A stretch of 64,000 nt of DNA from Hafnia paralvei ATCC 29927 (lineage in GTDB: Bacteria; Pseudomonadota; Gammaproteobacteria; Enterobacterales; Enterobacteriaceae). Made by a program: the position numbers and the translations under genes. The stretch covers positions 248,001 to 312,000 of the forward strand of contig NZ_LXET01000044.1 of the NCBI RefSeq assembly GCF_001655005.1, given 5' to 3'. Shown piece by piece: positions 54,054-63,101 of the stretch. Each line of letters opens with the position of its first letter. Position 1 is the stretch's first letter. The notes beneath the pieces are model-generated. The model had not been told where the DNA came from. It worked only from the letters and a program-made list of their open reading frames with translations, and ran no database searches.

Positions 54054-55454
54054 ATGGTAGATCAGATAAAAATTGAGGCTACGAGCCCAGCCAAAGGCGA
54101 AGAACACCTACGGCGCAATCTCACCAACCGTCATATCCAGCTCATTGCCATTGGTGGTGCCATCGGCACGGGGCTGTTTATGGGATCAGGCAAAACGATC
54201 AGCTTAGCGGGCCCCTCGATCATTTTTGTATACATGATTATCGGCTTTATGCTGTTCTTTGTGATGCGAGCCATGGGTGAGCTGCTTTTATCCAACTTGG
54301 AATACAAATCCTTCAGCGATTTTGCTGCCGATTTATTAGGGCCTTGGGCGGGTTATTTCACTGGCTGGACTTACTGGTTCTGCTGGGTAGTGACGGGAAT
54401 TGCTGACGTTGTTGCAATAACGGCCTACGCACAGTTCTGGTTCCCTGGTCTGTCTGATTGGGTCGCATCTCTTGCCGTTGTGCTATTGCTGCTGGGATTA
54501 AACCTAGCAACGGTAAAAATGTTCGGGGAAATGGAATTCTGGTTCGCGATGATAAAAATCGTCGCTATCGTGGCATTAATCCTCATTGGCCTTGGCATGG
54601 TTTTAATGCACTTTGAATCCCCCACTGGTAGCGTGGCTTCCTTTAGTAACTTATGGAATGACGGAGGCTGGTTCCCGAAAGGCTTAAGCGGATTTTTTGC
54701 GGGATTCCAGATTGCCGTATTTGCTTTTGTGGGTATTGAGCTAGTTGGAACCACGGCGGCTGAAACCAAAGATCCAGAGAAATCCCTACCCCGCGCCATC
54801 AACTCTATACCTATCCGCATCATCATGTTCTACGTCTTTGCGTTAATTATGATTATGTCGGTAACCCCGTGGAGCTCTGTTGTTCCCGATAAAAGCCCGT
54901 TTGTAGAATTATTCGTGTTGGCGGGCTTACCTGCCGCTGCGAGTATTATTAATTTCGTCGTATTAACCTCAGCGGCCTCCTCCGCTAACAGCGGCGTATT
55001 TTCAACCAGCCGTATGCTTTATGGTTTAGCGCAGGATGGCGTTGCACCTAAGCGCTTCGCATTGCTATCTAAACGCGCGGTGCCCTCTTCCGGTTTAACC
55101 TTTTCTTGTATTTGCCTACTCGGTGGAGTGGTTCTTATTTACCTGATCCCTAACGTCGTTACCGTATTCACGATGGTCACCACGGTTTCAGCCATCCTGT
55201 TTATGTTTGTATGGTCTATCATTCTGTGTTCGTACATGGTTTATCGTAAACAGCGCCCTCACCTACACGAGAAATCCATCTACAAAATGCCATTGGGCAA
55301 ATTGATGTGCTGGGTTTGTTTAGCGTTTTTTGTGTTCGTGATTGTGTTGTTAACCCTAGAGGCCGATACCCGTCAGGCACTGATGGTGACACCGCTGTGG
55401 TTCATTATTTTAGGAATGGGATGGATGTTTATTCGTAAACGTCGTGGAGCTTAA
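54054..55454 (+). CDS. cycA: D-serine/D-alanine/glycine transporter CycA
   Basis: Inner-membrane proton symporter of the amino acid-polyamine-organocation family, 466 residues with 12 membrane segments. It is near-identical to K-12 CycA over long blocks such as RRNLTNRHIQLIAIGGAIGT and the region around FWFAMIKIVAIVALI. It imports D-Ala, D-Ser, glycine and L-Ala, and D-cycloserine enters by it. It may recover D-Ala released by DacC-type enzymes. Confidence 0.95.
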   Translation: MVDQIKIEATSPAKGEEHLRRNLTNRHIQLIAIGGAIGTGLFMGSGKTISLAGPSIIFVYMIIGFMLFFVMRAMGELLLSNLEYKSFSDFAADLLGPWAGYFTGWTYWFCWVVTGIADVVAITAYAQFWFPGLSDWVASLAVVLLLLGLNLATVKMFGEMEFWFAMIKIVAIVALILIGLGMVLMHFESPTGSVASFSNLWNDGGWFPKGLSGFFAGFQIAVFAFVGIELVGTTAAETKDPEKSLPRAINSIPIRIIMFYVFALIMIMSVTPWSSVVPDKSPFVELFVLAGLPAAASIINFVVLTSAASSANSGVFSTSRMLYGLAQDGVAPKRFALLSKRAVPSSGLTFSCICLLGGVVLIYLIPNVVTVFTMVTTVSAILFMFVWSIILCSYMVYRKQRPHLHEKSIYKMPLGKLMCWVCLAFFVFVIVLLTLEADTRQALMVTPLWFIILGMGWMFIRKRRGA

Positions 55455-55480
55455 TCTCGCCAGCCAATGAGCAGCATAAA

Positions 55481-55506
55481 AAAACGGGCCATTCGGCCCG
55501 TTTTTC
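55481..55506. terminator. Bidirectional terminator between cycA and fepE-like gene
   Basis: A five-A flank, stem ACGGGCC (55485-55491) with GGCCCGT (55496-55502), loop ATTC, and T5. The A and T flanks make it work in both directions between convergent genes. Confidence 0.93.
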
Positions 55507-55521
55507 ATCAGCGCTTTCAGA

Positions 55522-56673
55522 CTAGCTGTTGATCTCTTTCATTCTAACCGCTTGTCCTCCACGGTGACTTTTCACGACGTGGCGTACCGTTACTAACCCG
55601 ACTGAAGCAATAAGACCTAACAAGGTAGCCAAGAGCACAATCAGCGCCGTTTTTGGACTATCTTTTTTCACAGGTTCGTTGGGCATCATCAGATATTTAT
55701 AAGCAGTGAAGTTAACATCGGCTAATTTCAGCTCGCGTAATTTATTGATAATTAACTTACTATCCTGCAAACCGGAATTCAGTTGAGCAAGATCGCTGAT
55801 AGATTTCTCGATTTCTAACTTACGCTTTAAGCCATCAGATCCTAAAGCAATGGAGAAGTCCGGATCATCCTTAATGGCGGTACCATTACTGTAAAGAGGA
55901 CGTTTAACGCCGGCAGCATCAGCAATTGACAATGAATATCCCAAACGATTAATGCTCACTTCTTGCGCATTTTTTAGCCGTGAAAGCGCCATTTCATATT
56001 TAGCTTCTTCACTACTCAGGCTCAGGTCAATCTGACGCTGAATTTTGCTGGCGATAAACTTCTCTACCGAGGCGTTTACGACGGAAATATATCCCTGCAG
56101 TGTTTTCTGAGCATCTTCGCTGGTATCTGCAGTAAACGACAGCTTGTAGTAAGAATAAGCCGTTTCACTTGGTGTCTTGCTGAGTTCACTACTGAAGGAC
56201 GCAAACGCTTTTGTCGCCAAACCATCCAGAATGCGGCGCTTGGCTAATTCATCGTTAGGATCAACGTTCTCAATGAGGCGTTTGTAAAAATCGGTTTTAA
56301 CAAGATATTCTCGACGTAAAATCTGTGAGTCAAAGTCTCGAACAAAGAGACTCAGAAGCTCTTTCTCACCGACGTTAAAATCAATTCCCAGCACAGACAG
56401 TTGGGGTTTCAGCGCATCCAGAGAGGTCAGTTCTTCACCCTGTGGAGGGATAATGACTGCATCACTTGTCCACTTTTGCGGAAGAATCTTGGCAACCCCA
56501 TATCCGAGCAGAGCAAAACATAGCGTGATAATTACAACTGTTTTAATTGACTTTAAAACAATAAGGAACCATTCAATTAAGTCAATTTCATCATTGCGTT
56601 GAAAATGAGCGGGGAAATCGTTATCAGGGCGTTTTAAAACAGGGTCAATATCAGTGTGATGTATAGTAGCCAT
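55522..56673 (-). CDS. fepE: Wzz-family O-antigen chain length regulator (FepE-like)
   Basis: Inner-membrane polysaccharide co-polymerase that sets O-antigen chain length. The 383-residue protein has two membrane segments (about 42-62 and 345-368) around a large coiled-coil-rich periplasmic domain, and the family Pro/Gly-rich segment near the second one (NEPVKKDSPKTALIVLLATL). Length and sequence suit FepE (very long chain) more than WzzB. No O-antigen cluster is in the window. Confidence 0.85.
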   Translation of the reverse strand: MATIHHTDIDPVLKRPDNDFPAHFQRNDEIDLIEWFLIVLKSIKTVVIITLCFALLGYGVAKILPQKWTSDAVIIPPQGEELTSLDALKPQLSVLGIDFNVGEKELLSLFVRDFDSQILRREYLVKTDFYKRLIENVDPNDELAKRRILDGLATKAFASFSSELSKTPSETAYSYYKLSFTADTSEDAQKTLQGYISVVNASVEKFIASKIQRQIDLSLSSEEAKYEMALSRLKNAQEVSINRLGYSLSIADAAGVKRPLYSNGTAIKDDPDFSIALGSDGLKRKLEIEKSISDLAQLNSGLQDSKLIINKLRELKLADVNFTAYKYLMMPNEPVKKDSPKTALIVLLATLLGLIASVGLVTVRHVVKSHRGGQAVRMKEINS

Positions 56674-56942
56674 ATTGTTTAAAAATAATCTGAAATCCGT
56701 GCGTAGAATGTAATGGATGCTAACTTAGGATAATTCTAATAAAAAGAATACAGTAGAAAAAATAATATAGATATCAGAGATATTGGCACTAAATATAATT
56801 AATGATTTTTAACTAAAAATCAAAATAAAACAGCACTTAAAACCAATATAATTATTGTATTTGGTTGATAAGTCTAATAAATGGGGTTTTGCGACAACAA
56901 CATTATTCATTTCACACAGCTTAATCCAAAGTTCAATAATAG
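56674..56942. other. Intergenic region upstream of fepE-like gene
   Basis: Very AT-rich (56700-56930), likely with the fepE promoter and prone to H-NS binding. No gene supported. Confidence 0.4.
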
Positions 56943-56964
56943 AAAAAACGCCTATAAATAGGCG
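56943..56964 (-). terminator. Terminator of ybiB
   Basis: CGCCTA (56949-56954), loop TAAA, TAGGCG (56959-56964). On the minus strand it is followed by six T. It lies 45 bases after the ybiB stop. Confidence 0.8.
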
Positions 56965-57009
56965 CCTTAGTATACAAATAGAGAATCCGCAAGAAACTTT
57001 CAGCAACAA

Positions 57010-57924
57010 TTAACTAACACTAATTACGCGTAAACAAGCTTCAACCTGAAGTTGTATACTTCGAGGAACAGTGATTTCGCCACGTAAGCAACGCTGAGTC
57101 CAATTGACTGTTGACTCAATACTCTTCGCTTCTGCCAATTCAGGAGCGTCTCCCTCCCCCATTTCCCGAGTAACCACGGTACTGATATTACCATTACGGC
57201 ATAAATGCATTTGGGGACAACGTAGCGGATTAGCATAGGCTTCGCCTTCGGTTCCATGCAAAAGCAACGCCGTTGAGTTCGTTTGATTGAATAGTCCTGA
57301 CATCCGTTGGATATATTCAGGATGAGACACGCTTGCAATGCGTAATACATCACCGGCAAAGGGGTTAATCATTTTAATCAGCGTGTGAGCACTGTTGCGC
57401 ACCCCCATACGCCACCGCAATGAAAGGATCTGGTACATTTCTGGAGACAAATGTTCTACGCCGATAAATATCGGTTTACCCGTATGCCAATCGATATTCT
57501 GTAAATTCTGAGTTGCTGTAATACCTAGCCCACGGAAGATTTCAGCACTGGTGACGCGGCTAGGATCTTCACTGACGCCATGTACTAAAACGGGTACACC
57601 TTCTCTTGCGAGCAACATGGCTAACAACGGGGTGAGATTTGCCTGCTTGCGCGCGCCATTATAGCTAGGAATCACCACCGGCATTGGCATTCCCTTAGGA
57701 AGCTCCAGCTTGGGAGCCCACTTTTGCATCGAGCGATAAAACCCAAGCATTTCCTGCTCAGCTTCGCCCTTAATGCGCAGCCCAATTAAAATACCGCCGA
57801 GCTCTAACTCAGGAATTTTTCCTGCCAACATGGCATCAAATAGTGCTTCTGCCTGTTCCAGGCTGATATCGCGAGCATGATTTTTACCGCGACCAACCTC
57901 TTTGATAATTTGTGCATAGTCCAC
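57010..57924 (-). CDS. ybiB: Nucleic-acid-binding TrpD2-like protein YbiB
   Basis: A 304-residue member of the anthranilate phosphoribosyltransferase-like (TrpD2) family that binds nucleic acid rather than making tryptophan; K-12 YbiB is SOS-linked and adjacent to dinG. Support: DYAQIIKEVGRGKNHARDIS, EQAEALFDAMLAGKI and the glycine-rich LELGGILIGLRIKGE. The start is a GTG with GAGGT upstream. It follows dinG by 90 bases in the same direction and may share its regulation. Confidence 0.88.
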   Translation of the reverse strand: MDYAQIIKEVGRGKNHARDISLEQAEALFDAMLAGKIPELELGGILIGLRIKGEAEQEMLGFYRSMQKWAPKLELPKGMPMPVVIPSYNGARKQANLTPLLAMLLAREGVPVLVHGVSEDPSRVTSAEIFRGLGITATQNLQNIDWHTGKPIFIGVEHLSPEMYQILSLRWRMGVRNSAHTLIKMINPFAGDVLRIASVSHPEYIQRMSGLFNQTNSTALLLHGTEGEAYANPLRCPQMHLCRNGNISTVVTREMGEGDAPELAEAKSIESTVNWTQRCLRGEITVPRSIQLQVEACLRVISVS

Positions 57925-58014
57925 AGCAACACCTCGTACTCATCCAATTTACACTCACATCATATATTGGATACTACGTGGCATTATTCACGCTGACAAT
58001 TATACCTCGCATAT

Positions 58015-60204
58015 TCACCCTCGGCGCCGTGCGTTTCGCTTTGCGCGCGTTGCATTGCTCGTTTTTTTACTCGATTCGGATTTCGGAAGCGCGGGTAAAT
58101 CGCCCTCGGGCATCGCTCGCTGTTCAATAGGAAACACCGGTAAAGCACCTAACAATCGTGCGCCATAGCTTTTACTCAGTAACCGTCTGTCATAAATAAT
58201 AATTTCGCCTTTGCATTCGTGGCTACGGATCAAACGACCAACTTGCTGAATCAGAGTAAACGAAGCTCCCGGCAAACTTTGCACTTCGAATGGATAACGT
58301 TTCAAGGTCTTCAGCCATTCGCCTTCGGTCAAGATGACTGGGCTATCAATGGGGGGAAACGCCACTTTATGAATATGTACCTGCGTCAGCAACTCACCTT
58401 TTAGATCTAATCCCTCAGCGAAGGATTGTAATCCCACCAGCGCACTTTGCTGGCCCTTACGTACACGTCGACAATGCTCTTCTACCAGCCGGTAACGCGG
58501 TTGGTCTCCTTGAACCAGCAAACCTAGCCGTAACGCCGGAAGAAAGCTGAGAAAAGTCTGCATCGCTCTCTGACTTGCAAACAGCACCAACATGCCAGTA
58601 TGTTTTCCGCTTTCCCATTCATGTCGGAAAAAATGAGCCATCTGCCGTAAATGTTCGGCTTCCTGCGCCATCGCCGGCTCTAGCGTCATTTGTGGAATAA
58701 CAAGACGCCCCTGTTCAGGATGATTAAACGGGGAATCTAAGGCGACAAAACGATCGCCAGCTTTCTCATTCAACCCAGATAATTCGCTTATTCGACTAAA
58801 ACTATTCAGAGATCGTAGCGTTGCCGACGTAACAATGGCATGAGGTATTTTTCGCCAAAGCATTTTCTCCAGCTGATCACACACTCTGATTCCGACACAA
58901 TGCAGATAAATATGCTGAACATTATCGAAGACATCGCGCGTCAGCCATTTTGAAATAGGCGCGTTTGAGGCTTTATCCATGGCTGTCAAACGCCACAGTT
59001 TGGTCATGGCTTCCAAATAGCTGAAGCTACGGCTCATCTGCAAAATAGCCTTATGCAAACGCATAATGTCGTGACTACCGGTTTTTTCCTGTAAATCGTT
59101 CATCATGAATTCAGCCAAACCGCGGAGCCCATCGGTTAGCTTATAAAGCCGCACGGCAATATCCACCATGGGTTCTGGCAATACCCCCATCTCAAAACGA
59201 TAGTTAGGGTCACTGCTTCCTACAGGAAGTAAAGATGAAGCCATGCGATCAAAGTCGGTGGTTAGCTGTCGCATCTCTTCACAGTGCGCTTTCAACCGCT
59301 CGCTATCCATAAGTTTAGGCCGATTCTTTGGACTGTATTGCGCACCACACTGCTCAATGTGACGCGCAATGCCTTCAATCTGGCTATTAACAAATATGGC
59401 AGTGATCTCACCGTCAATCTCTAATGCGTCGCGGGCAACATCGGGCAGATGATGGCCTTCATCCAGCACCAGTAATAAATCCTTGGCATTTGGCAGAACA
59501 GATTCATTTTCCAGCGCGGCCATCACCAGCGCATGATTGGCAACCACGACGTCAGCGCTTTCTATTTCACGTCTGGCGATAAAGAAAGGACATTCACGAA
59601 AGTACATGCAGTTGCGCGCTAAACAATTTGCACGGTCGGTGCTTAACTTTCCCCACAATTTATCGTCAATATTTTCATCGAGATGATCACGTAGTCCATC
59701 CCAGCGATAGCCTGCCAATTGCTTACTAAGCTTCTGACACAACACTTTTTCTTCAGCGGTGCTTGGTTGCAAATCATCTTCAATAAACAGTTTGAGATCG
59801 CCCTGCATACCTTCGGCGCTCGCCATCGCAGCCAAATTGCGCGGGCAGATATAGCGGCCGCGTCCAAACGCAGCGGTGAACTTCAAGTCAGGGATAATCT
59901 TACGCAATAAAGGTAAATCTTTGCTGTAGATTTGATCTTGCAAGGCAACGTTAGCAGTACTCACCACTAAAGGCTTTTCTTGATCACGACTTATCGCGAT
60001 GCCAGGAATGAGATATGACAGCGTTTTTCCCACCCCCGTCGGCGCTTCAATCACTAAATGGCGTGCGTCATCACCGGCTAGCGTTTTTGCTACTTCCGCT
60101 ATCATCGTCCGCTGCTGTGGGCGCGGGATGAAATCAGGGATATGATCTGAAAGAGCTTTATACCACTGGGTTATTTGATTTTTGGTTGCGGAAGAGAGAG
60201 CCAT
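58015..60204 (-). CDS. dinG: ATP-dependent helicase DinG
   Basis: SOS-induced XPD-like 5'-3' helicase that resolves R-loops and structured DNA. The 729-residue protein has Walker A EAPTGVGKT (about 54-62), Fe-S cysteines starting at about C120 and in CLARNCMYFRECPFF, the DEAH-type box LVLDEGHHLP, and C-terminal helicase motifs LQSFAEGLD and IQQVGRLIRS. The C-terminus is a basic tail (TRAKRNARRRG). I see no convincing LexA box directly upstream. Confidence 0.94.
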   Translation of the reverse strand: MALSSATKNQITQWYKALSDHIPDFIPRPQQRTMIAEVAKTLAGDDARHLVIEAPTGVGKTLSYLIPGIAISRDQEKPLVVSTANVALQDQIYSKDLPLLRKIIPDLKFTAAFGRGRYICPRNLAAMASAEGMQGDLKLFIEDDLQPSTAEEKVLCQKLSKQLAGYRWDGLRDHLDENIDDKLWGKLSTDRANCLARNCMYFRECPFFIARREIESADVVVANHALVMAALENESVLPNAKDLLLVLDEGHHLPDVARDALEIDGEITAIFVNSQIEGIARHIEQCGAQYSPKNRPKLMDSERLKAHCEEMRQLTTDFDRMASSLLPVGSSDPNYRFEMGVLPEPMVDIAVRLYKLTDGLRGLAEFMMNDLQEKTGSHDIMRLHKAILQMSRSFSYLEAMTKLWRLTAMDKASNAPISKWLTRDVFDNVQHIYLHCVGIRVCDQLEKMLWRKIPHAIVTSATLRSLNSFSRISELSGLNEKAGDRFVALDSPFNHPEQGRLVIPQMTLEPAMAQEAEHLRQMAHFFRHEWESGKHTGMLVLFASQRAMQTFLSFLPALRLGLLVQGDQPRYRLVEEHCRRVRKGQQSALVGLQSFAEGLDLKGELLTQVHIHKVAFPPIDSPVILTEGEWLKTLKRYPFEVQSLPGASFTLIQQVGRLIRSHECKGEIIIYDRRLLSKSYGARLLGALPVFPIEQRAMPEGDLPALPKSESSKKTSNATRAKRNARRRG

Positions 60205-60603
60205 TGATACTCGAAGCAGAGAGGAACAGGGGCGTATTTTCTCATATTTGAGGCAAAAAATCAGCCTGATATTCTGTCGAACGATGAGAATATCAGTGGA
60301 TAATAATGTTTATAAAGAAGCATATAATAAATGAAATATTAGGATCATTCCTATCAAAATTATATGCTTGGGTAAATCTATCTACTAAAAAATATTCCAG
60401 CATTAATTTATGCAAACAATAGCACAAATAACCAAAAAACAGACCAACGTTAAAATCAGGACGAAAGCGCAGCAGCATTTTACCATAACGAATATTTTTG
60501 GTTATGTAAACCCCAAATAAGGTATTAATCTGGATTTAGGGGTTGTCTCATCATCTCATTATGTTAGGGTATTAGACGATTTCGCTCAAAACATTTGGAT
60601 TAT
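60205..60603. other. AT-rich region upstream of proU
   Basis: Divergent spacer between dinG and proV. It is AT-rich with curved-looking A tracts, as expected of an H-NS-silenced osmoregulated promoter. An imperfect inverted repeat (ATAAC...GTTAT) lies around 60481-60509. No gene supported. Confidence 0.4.
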
Positions 60604-60632
60604 TTGCATTAAATAATCTGTGACTTAATTAT
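60604..60632 (+). promoter_or_regulatory. Candidate proV promoter
   Basis: TTGCAT (60604-60609) and AATTAT (60627-60632) with a 17-base spacer, ending 27 bases before the proV start. It is a reading-level guess in AT-rich DNA. Confidence 0.35.
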
Positions 60633-60659
60633 CATTATTATAGGACACTCTATTATTGC

Positions 60660-61859
60660 ATGACTATTAAAATAGAAATTAAGAATCTATATAAAGTATT
60701 CGGGGAACATCCCGAGCGGGCATTTAAACTTATTGAATCAGGTCTGCATAAAGACCAAATATTTGAAAAAACAGGTCTGACCGTTGGCGTTAAAAATGCC
60801 AGTCTGGCCATTGAAGAAGGCGAGATATTTGTCATCATGGGACTCTCAGGTTCCGGCAAGTCCACCATGGTACGCCTTCTCAATCGTCTGATTAAACCGA
60901 CCCGTGGCCAAGTCATGATTGACGGTGAAGATATCGCTCGAGTCTCGGAAGAGAAACTGCGCAATATTCGCCGCAGTAAAATTAGTATGGTTTTTCAATC
61001 ATTTGCACTAATGCCTCATTTAAACGTATTGGATAACACCGCCTTTGGGCTCGAATTATCCGGCGTGCCTCAGGCTGAGCGTCATCAAAAAGCACTAGAG
61101 GCCTTACGTCAGGTCGGTTTGGAAAGTCATGCTCATTCTTACCCTGATGAACTATCAGGGGGTATGCGCCAACGTGTGGGCTTAGCTCGGGCAATGGCAA
61201 TTAATCCTGATATTCTTTTAATGGATGAAGCTTTCTCTGCGTTAGACCCTTTAATTCGTACGGAAATGCAGGACGAATTAATAAGACTTCAATCTCAACA
61301 ACAGAGAACCATTGTATTTATCTCACATGATTTGGATGAAGCCATGCGTATTGGCGACCGAATTGCTATTATGCAAGGCGGTGAAGTTATTCAGGTCGGA
61401 ACACCAGAAGAAATATTGAATAATCCTGCCAATGATTATGTTAAGACCTTCTTTAAAGGTGTGGATATTAGTCAGGTGTTTAGTGCGAAAGATATTGCTC
61501 GTCGCCGACATCTCTCTCTGATTCGAAAAACACCAGGATTTGGTCCTCGCTCTGCATTGAAATTACTGCAGGATGAAGATCATGATTATGGTTATGTTGT
61601 GGAACGCGGCCAAAAATATATTGGTATCGTGTCCGTTGAATCATTAAAGCAAGCGCTCTCTCAAGGTCAGTCCTTAGATTCTGCCCTGCTATCAGCTCCA
61701 GAAGCCGTTGATGCAGATACTTCGCTCAACGAGTTAATTTCTTTGGTTGCTCAATCCCCTTGTGGGGTTCCAGTAACCTCTGCTGACGGTATTTTTATCG
61801 GCATTATCAATAAAGGTACGCTACTTCAAGCACTTGACAAAGAGGGCCCTAATCAATGA
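60660..61859 (+). CDS. proV: Glycine betaine/proline ABC transporter ATPase ProV
   Basis: ATP-binding subunit of the osmoprotectant transporter ProU. The 399-residue protein has Walker A GLSGSGKST (about 61-69), the ABC signature LSGGMRQRVG (about 164-173), Walker B ILLMDEAFSALDP, and two CBS domains in the last 120 residues that are linked to osmotic sensing. Overlaps proW by 4 bases (ATGA). Confidence 0.96.
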   Translation: MTIKIEIKNLYKVFGEHPERAFKLIESGLHKDQIFEKTGLTVGVKNASLAIEEGEIFVIMGLSGSGKSTMVRLLNRLIKPTRGQVMIDGEDIARVSEEKLRNIRRSKISMVFQSFALMPHLNVLDNTAFGLELSGVPQAERHQKALEALRQVGLESHAHSYPDELSGGMRQRVGLARAMAINPDILLMDEAFSALDPLIRTEMQDELIRLQSQQQRTIVFISHDLDEAMRIGDRIAIMQGGEVIQVGTPEEILNNPANDYVKTFFKGVDISQVFSAKDIARRRHLSLIRKTPGFGPRSALKLLQDEDHDYGYVVERGQKYIGIVSVESLKQALSQGQSLDSALLSAPEAVDADTSLNELISLVAQSPCGVPVTSADGIFIGIINKGTLLQALDKEGPNQ

Positions 61860-62962
61860 GTGACGCAACGAGTAATCCATGGGCAACCGAACCCGCAGAA
61901 TCAGCCGCCAGCAACGCCACCTCCGCATCGCAAGGCGCAGACGCATGGTCTTCATCACCGGCAACGACGGATGCCGCCAGTAATCACGCGGCACAAAGCA
62001 GCGACTGGTTAAGCAGCGCGCCGACGCCTGAAGCCGAGCATTTTAATCTGATGGACCCGTTCCATCACACCTGGGTGCCCTTTGATAGTTGGGTTACTCA
62101 CGGTATTGACTGGCTTGTCAGCCATGGTCGCCCAGTATTTCAAGGGATCCGTATGCCCGTGGACTTTGTCCTCAGCGGCTTCCAGAACATCTTACAAGGT
62201 ATGCCTGCCCCTATCGCAATCTTAGTATTTGCCCTGATTGCTTGGCAATGTGCAGGACTAGGAATGGGGGCAGCTACCCTGATTGGTCTCGTGGCCATTG
62301 GGGCGATCGGTGCTTGGTCACAGGCAATGGTGACATTGGCGCTGGTGCTCACATCGCTGTTCTTCTGCATGTTGATAGGCTTACCGCTAGGTATTTGGCT
62401 GGCTCGCAGCAAAGGAGCTGCTCGCGTCATCAGGCCGTTGCTGGATGCGATGCAAACCACGCCGGCATTCGTTTATCTGGTGCCTATCGTCATGCTGTTT
62501 GGTATCGGTAACGTACCGGGGGTCGTGGTCACTATCATCTTTGCGCTCCCCCCTATTGTGCGTTTAACCAGCTTAGGTATTCAGCAAGTGCCGGCTGACC
62601 TCATTGAGGCAGCAGAGTCTTTCGGCTCAAGTCCACGACAGATGCTGTTTAAAGTTCAGCTACCGCTGGCGATGCCTACCATTATGGCGGGCGTAAACCA
62701 GACCCTAATGTTAGCACTATCCATGGTCGTCATTGCATCGATGATTGCCGTTGGCGGCTTAGGTCAGATGGTATTACGCGGTATCGGTCGCCTTGATATG
62801 GGACTGGCATCCATCGGGGGTGTCGGCATCGTCATTCTGGCGATTATCCTCGACCGACTCACTCAATCTGTTGGTCGCGATCGCCGCAGCCGCGGTATGC
62901 AGGGCTGGTACATGAGCGGTCCTATTGGGCTAGTCGCACGTCTTTTTATTAAACGCGGATAA
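61856..62962 (+). CDS. proW: Glycine betaine/proline ABC transporter permease ProW
   Basis: Permease subunit, 368 residues. The long hydrophilic N-terminus is Ala/Ser/Thr-rich, followed by about seven membrane segments and the EAA-like loop DLIEAAESFGSSPRQMLFKVQLPLA (about 245-269). Full length. Gap to proX 139 bases with a hairpin. Confidence 0.95.
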   Translation: MSDATSNPWATEPAESAASNATSASQGADAWSSSPATTDAASNHAAQSSDWLSSAPTPEAEHFNLMDPFHHTWVPFDSWVTHGIDWLVSHGRPVFQGIRMPVDFVLSGFQNILQGMPAPIAILVFALIAWQCAGLGMGAATLIGLVAIGAIGAWSQAMVTLALVLTSLFFCMLIGLPLGIWLARSKGAARVIRPLLDAMQTTPAFVYLVPIVMLFGIGNVPGVVVTIIFALPPIVRLTSLGIQQVPADLIEAAESFGSSPRQMLFKVQLPLAMPTIMAGVNQTLMLALSMVVIASMIAVGGLGQMVLRGIGRLDMGLASIGGVGIVILAIILDRLTQSVGRDRRSRGMQGWYMSGPIGLVARLFIKRG

Positions 62963-62973
62963 CACGTCCCCAG

Positions 62974-62995
62974 CCTCCCTCTTCATTGAGGGAGG
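62974..62995 (+). repeat. Hairpin between proW and proX
   Basis: CCTCCCTC (62974-62981), loop TTCATT, GAGGGAGG (62988-62995). It has no T tract. It may mark a processing or partial termination site that sets the ProX ratio. Confidence 0.55.
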
Positions 62996-63101
62996 TACAT
63001 CACCAGTAACCCGATTTGGGTTCTCACTCTTCCACCCTACCGTTCTATGGGGAAGATTTGGGCAGTCGTATTCCCTCCACCTAAAATAAACAGGAATATT
63101 C

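Noticed and set aside
60293..60478. 61-codon minus-strand ORF upstream of proV
   Set aside because: AT-rich promoter region, no ribosome site, no recognisable domain; likely chance.
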